Shown: positions 6,330-8,748 of the stretch, one piece after another
Layout of the letters: each line of letters opens with the position of its first letter
How positions within the stretch are numbered: position 1 is the stretch's first letter
Origin: Methanoregula sp. UBA471
GTDB taxonomy: Archaea > Halobacteriota > Methanomicrobia > Methanomicrobiales > Methanospirillaceae
Direction: 5' to 3'
DNA: 8,748 bases
Assembly: GCA_002495065.1 (NCBI GenBank)
Contig: DADT01000042.1
Coordinates: 49,492 to 58,239, forward strand
Position numbers and translations under genes: made by a program
The notes under the pieces: generated by a model
Seen by the model: the letters and a program-made list of their open reading frames with translations, nothing else
Database searches by the model: none
Told to the model about the DNA's origin: nothing

Positions 6330-6361
6330 GCGCCGCCCCCGGAGGGACGCCCCCGCGGCGC
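6330..6361. repeat. GC-rich hairpin element B
   Basis: A 32-base imperfect palindrome with the same architecture as element A: GCGCCGC (6330-6336) pairs with GCGGCGC (6355-6361) over an 18-base loop that holds a CCC/GGG inner stem (6337-6339 with 6344-6346). The outermost pair is G-C here and C-G in A, a double change that keeps pairing. The GATGA word precedes it at the same distance as in A. Confidence 0.72.
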
Positions 6362-6436
6362 TTCAAAATCCTGAAAAATCTGCCCTGACTTCTCAAGAGC
6401 CTGTTGCGAGTGCCTGTTGAATATTCACAATTTTTC

Positions 6437-6455
6437 ATGGTTGGGTGAGAACCAT
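6437..6455 (+). terminator. Perfect hairpin followed by a short T tract
   Basis: ATGGTT (6437-6442) and AACCAT (6450-6455) form a perfect 6-bp stem with the 7-base loop GGGTGAG, followed on the plus strand by TTTT. A stronger seven-T run follows at 6487-6493. Either could end a plus-strand transcript from the transporter or from the hairpin region. The T tract after the stem is short. Confidence 0.3.
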
Positions 6456-6486
6456 TTTCCGTTCATGCCCTTTTCTACTCAGTCAA

Positions 6487-6493
6487 TTTTTTT
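6487..6493 (+). terminator. Plus-strand oligo-T stretch
   Basis: Seven consecutive T in a gene-free stretch, of the kind that terminates archaeal transcription. It is the best plus-strand termination signal between the transporter stop (5990) and the minus-strand lipoprotein gene, though it lies nearly 500 bases after the transporter. Confidence 0.33.
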
Positions 6494-6555
6494 ACAAAGA
6501 ACAAAGGCAGTTGCTGACGGTATTGTACCTGAATGAAACACCTCATACCAGTGTT

Positions 6556-6924
6556 TTACCCTTTATACCGGTAATATTTTTTCAGGGGTAAATCCCTTGA
6601 ATATATTTCATCAAAAAGAGAGTCATGCATCCAGTCCGTTGTTTCACCGGTAAATGACTGCGTCGTATAATGACCGGATTCGTTCTTTATCCATGTGCCG
6701 TTATCCACCGTTTTTTCGCGGTTCAGATAGAAATTTACGGTTACAAATGTCTGGTTTTCGTAAAAAATGATATGAAGGTCCGAGGCCGGCGGCTCCCCAC
6801 CAATCCACTGGCCGATTATGGGATCGGGAGTGTTACTCAGAATATGCATGCCGGGCAACTGGATGCACCCGGTTGTCATGATACAACAGAAGACTATTAC
6901 GGCAATGAGATCCCGTGATCTCAT
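6556..6924 (-). CDS. Small predicted lipoprotein of unknown function
   Basis: A 122-residue protein I do not recognise as a named family. The N-terminus is a signal peptide with basic residues (MRSRD), a hydrophobic core (LIAVIVFCCIM) and a lipobox-like TTGC, so C20 may be lipid-modified and the protein anchored outside the cytoplasmic membrane. The mature part starts with a Pro/Ser-rich linker, then PIIGQWIGGEP (35-45), IIFYENQTFVTVNFYLN (52-68) and NGTWIKNESGHYTTQ (75-89). This GxW, F-x-F and GxW-x-Y strand pattern suggests a small beta-sandwich or lipocalin-like barrel; that is inference. ATG 6924-6922 is chosen over a TTG three codons upstream (6933). There is no ribosome binding site, but a TATA-like box at 6951-6958 would start transcription at about the ATG, so the mRNA may be leaderless. 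It is monocistronic and divergent from cdc48. Confidence 0.68.
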   Translation of the reverse strand: MRSRDLIAVIVFCCIMTTGCIQLPGMHILSNTPDPIIGQWIGGEPPASDLHIIFYENQTFVTVNFYLNREKTVDNGTWIKNESGHYTTQSFTGETTDWMHDSLFDEIYSRDLPLKKYYRYKG

Positions 6925-6950
6925 AGTTGACAATACATCTGTCTGACACG

Positions 6951-6958
6951 TTTAAGGT
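6951..6958 (-). promoter_or_regulatory. TATA-like box for the lipoprotein gene
   Basis: On the minus strand GGGAAACCTTAAACG gives a purine-rich BRE-like stretch followed by TTAAA centred near 6953. A start site about 25 bases on falls at 6927, next to the ATG. An inverted repeat, TTTACC (6967-6972) with GGTAAA (6985-6990), lies just upstream and could be an operator; that is weak. Confidence 0.35.
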
Positions 6959-7081
6959 TTCCCTGGTTTACCGGGCTGAGTAATGGTAAAAAACGGCATT
7001 TTTATGCTACAATTACCCCATTGCAATTAAGTATTTGCGGGAGAGAAATGGCAGCATGAGCAGAAGGGTATCAAATTCACC

Positions 7082-7094
7082 AAAATTTTTATAC
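7082..7094 (+). promoter_or_regulatory. TATA box for cdc48
   Basis: AAAATTTTTATAC is the best archaeal BRE/TATA match in the window. Transcription about 25 bases downstream would start near 7114, giving a leader of about 30 bases before the ATG at 7144 and excluding the in-frame ATG at 7111. Confidence 0.6.
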
Positions 7095-7128
7095 TCTACA
7101 ACACTAACTTATGGTAAATTACGAACAT

Positions 7129-7135
7129 AAGGAAG
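7129..7135 (+). promoter_or_regulatory. Ribosome binding site that decides the cdc48 start
   Basis: AAGGAAG ends 8 bases before the ATG at 7144. The alternative in-frame ATG at 7111 would add 11 residues (MVNYEHKEEFT) but has no such site and lies at or before the predicted transcription start. Confidence 0.6.
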
Positions 7136-7143
7136 AATTTACG

Positions 7144-8748
7144 ATGACAGATAAGGATTTCACAGAAGTTACGGTAAAAGAGGCGTCACACGAGGATGCG
7201 GGGCGGGGGATAGCACGGGTCAGTATCGAGGTGATGAAAAAACTCGGGCTTGTCTCGGGAGATGTGATCGAGATCCTGGGCAAGAAGAAGGCGGCTGCCA
7301 TCGTCTGGCCGGGTTTCCAGCATGATGCAGGGTACAGTATCCTTCGTATTGACGGAAATATCCGGAGCAACCTGAGTACCGGGATTGATGAAAAAGTCAG
7401 GATACGGAAATCCGAGGCCGAGTATGCAAAGAGAGTCGTGATCCAGCCTACTCAGCCCATCCGGCTGGTCGGCGGCGAACAGTACCTGTCGCGTCTCCTG
7501 CGGGGCCGGGCGGTGTTTGAAGGCCAGACCCAGCGGATAGATGTGATAGGGAATTCCATCACGCTGGTCATTGCCAAGGTCCTGCCCAAAGGGATTGCCA
7601 TTGTCACCGACGATACCGAGATTGAATTAAAGGAGGAACCCTACAAAGCCGAAGAAGGAAAAAAAGAGACCTCGGACATCCACTATGAGGACATCGGTGG
7701 TCTCGGGCGCGAACTTCAGCTGGTCCGGGAGATGATCGAGCTCCCGCTCCGGCACCCGGAGATCTTTGAACGTCTGGGAATTCAGCCCCCGAAAGGAGTA
7801 CTCCTGTATGGTCCTCCGGGGACCGGCAAGACCCTGATCGCAAAAGCGGTCGCAAACGAGGTGGATGCTCATTTCATCTCCCTCTCCGGCCCGGAGATCA
7901 TGAGCAAATATTACGGGGAAAGCGAGAAAGGGTTACGGGGAAAATTTGAAGAAGCCGAGCAGAATGCGCCTGCAATCATCTTTATCGACGAGATTGATTC
8001 AATTGCCCCCAAACGGGCGGAGGTCCAGGGCGAGGTTGAACGTCGTGTGGTCGCCCAGCTCCTCTCACTGATGGACGGTCTCAAAGGCCGGGGACAGGTC
8101 ATTGTCATAGCGGCGACAAACCTGCCGGATTCCATCGATCCTGCACTCCGGCGTGGCGGCCGTTTCGACCGGGAGATCGAGATCGGCATTCCTGACAAGA
8201 AGGGACGGCTGGAGATCTTCCAGGTTCATTCCCGGGGCGTACCCCTGGCAGATGATGTCATGCTCGATGAGTTTGCCAATTCGACGCATGGTTTTGTCGG
8301 TGCGGATGTCGCCCTGCTCGTAAAGGAAGCCGCTATGCATGCGCTGCGAAAGGTCATTCCCCGGATCAAACTGGACGAGGATATCCCGAATGAAGTGCTC
8401 GACCAGCTCAAAGTGACAAACGAGGACTTTGCAGAGGCCCGCAAACATGTCGAACCAAGTGCGATGCGTGAGGTGCTTATTGAGGTTCCCGATATCACCT
8501 GGAAACAGGTCGGGGGCCTTGAGGATGTCAAACAGGAACTCAGGGAGGCGGTGGAGTGGCCGCTGAAATTCCCGGACGTGTTCGAACGGCTCCTGACAAA
8601 ACCGCCAAAAGGCATTCTGCTCTTCGGTCCTCCGGGTTCCGGAAAAACCCTGCTTGCAAAGGCAGTGGCCAACGAGAGCGAGTGCAACTTCATCTCGGTG
8701 AAGGGCCCCGAGCTCCTCTCGAAGTGGGTGGGGGAGTCGGAGAAGGGG
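7144..8748 (+). CDS. cdc48: CDC48/VAT-type AAA+ ATPase (C-terminal part beyond the window)
   Basis: The first 535 residues of the archaeal CDC48/p97 homologue, a hexameric double-ring ATPase that unfolds proteins for degradation or remodelling. The order is: N-terminal double-psi barrel and CDC48_2 subdomain (about 5-180), D1 AAA module (about 185-430) and the start of D2 (from about 455). D1 has Walker A GPPGTGKT (223-230, K229), pore loop KYYGES, Walker B IIFIDEID (278-285) and the arginine-finger region RRGGRFDRE. D2 has Walker A GPPGSGKT (495-502, K501) and pore loop KWVGES near the edge. Aromatic pore loops in both rings are typical of archaeal VAT and unlike the KLAGES of eukaryotic p97 D1. 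Full length should be about 800 residues. The frame stays open to the last base. The start is fixed by a good ribosome binding site and TATA spacing. The gene appears to have its own promoter. Confidence 0.97.
   Translation, partial: MTDKDFTEVTVKEASHEDAGRGIARVSIEVMKKLGLVSGDVIEILGKKKAAAIVWPGFQHDAGYSILRIDGNIRSNLSTGIDEKVRIRKSEAEYAKRVVIQPTQPIRLVGGEQYLSRLLRGRAVFEGQTQRIDVIGNSITLVIAKVLPKGIAIVTDDTEIELKEEPYKAEEGKKETSDIHYEDIGGLGRELQLVREMIELPLRHPEIFERLGIQPPKGVLLYGPPGTGKTLIAKAVANEVDAHFISLSGPEIMSKYYGESEKGLRGKFEEAEQNAPAIIFIDEIDSIAPKRAEVQGEVERRVVAQLLSLMDGLKGRGQVIVIAATNLPDSIDPALRRGGRFDREIEIGIPDKKGRLEIFQVHSRGVPLADDVMLDEFANSTHGFVGADVALLVKEAAMHALRKVIPRIKLDEDIPNEVLDQLKVTNEDFAEARKHVEPSAMREVLIEVPDITWKQVGGLEDVKQELREAVEWPLKFPDVFERLLTKPPKGILLFGPPGSGKTLLAKAVANESECNFISVKGPELLSKWVGESEKG

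Larger units (their letters stand above)
5991..6555. other. 565-base gene-free stretch with GC-rich hairpins
   Basis: No convincing gene lies here. The only longer frames (for example 104 codons from 6074) run through GC-rich palindromes and have no family-like composition. The stretch is AT-rich background with three GC-rich stem-loops (6094-6125, 6163-6196, 6330-6361), a TATA-like box (6063-6070), a perfect 6-bp hairpin (6437-6455) and a T-run (6487-6493). Together these could delimit a plus-strand non-coding transcript or a cluster of REP-like elements. Confidence 0.6.

Noticed and set aside
6086..6366. Elements A and B as terminal repeats of a small mobile element (MITE)
   Set aside because: Each copy is itself a palindrome, so orientation is uninformative, and I see no matching target-site duplication outside them.
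6074..6388. A 104-codon plus-strand frame across the hairpin cluster
   Set aside because: It runs straight through the GC-rich palindromes, is rich in Pro/Arg/Cys as read-through of such repeats gives, and has no convincing ribosome binding site or family motif.
7056..7130. A 24-codon ATG frame before cdc48
   Set aside because: It spans the TATA box and predicted start site of cdc48, so it would not be translated from that transcript, and its composition is unremarkable.
7111..7143. An earlier in-frame ATG for cdc48
   Set aside because: It has no ribosome binding site and lies at or before the predicted transcription start; the ATG at 7144 has AAGGAAG at good spacing.

Overview
The window reads as a chromosomal segment of a methanogenic euryarchaeon, most likely of the Methanomicrobiales (a Methanoregula-like genus is a guess). 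The reasons are an archaea-restricted UPF0200 P-loop protein, a short archaeal-type ThiC, an NrdG2-type radical SAM activase, an archaeal CDC48/VAT ATPase and archaeal TATA-like promoters instead of bacterial -35/-10 boxes. Coding DNA is moderately GC-rich and the gene-free stretches are AT-rich. No rRNA, tRNA, CRISPR array, transposase or phage gene is visible.

Layout. (1) Positions 1-2248, minus strand: a tight operon read right to left, with an NrdG-like radical SAM activase, a UPF0200 nucleotide-kinase-like protein, an endonuclease IV/sugar-isomerase-type TIM barrel and the first 49 codons of RNase Z. All three junctions are the same 4-base ATGA overlap, so the genes are probably co-transcribed and translationally coupled. 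(2) 2397-3674, minus strand: thiC, for thiamine pyrimidine synthesis, with its own promoter-like box and a T-run terminator. (3) 3675-4007: a divergent intergenic region with promoter-like boxes on both strands, two weak hairpins and a possible 21-residue Cys-rich ORF. (4) 4008-5990, plus strand: an APC-superfamily transporter whose key residues match the bacterial K+/H+ symporter KimA. (5) 5991-6555: 565 bases without a convincing gene but with GC-rich hairpin elements, two of which are diverged copies of one 32-base fold with a compensated base pair. (6) 6556-6924, minus strand: a small lipoprotein of unknown function. (7) 7144 to the window end, plus strand: the first 535 codons of CDC48/VAT, with a good TATA box and ribosome binding site.

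Most of this is housekeeping: tRNA 3' processing, deoxynucleotide supply, thiamine synthesis, protein quality control and probable K+ uptake. The parts most worth following up are the hairpin family at 6094-6361, which may be an ncRNA or a REP-like element, the four-gene coupled operon with two members of unknown role, the KimA-like identity of the permease, and the Cys-rich small ORF in its leader.
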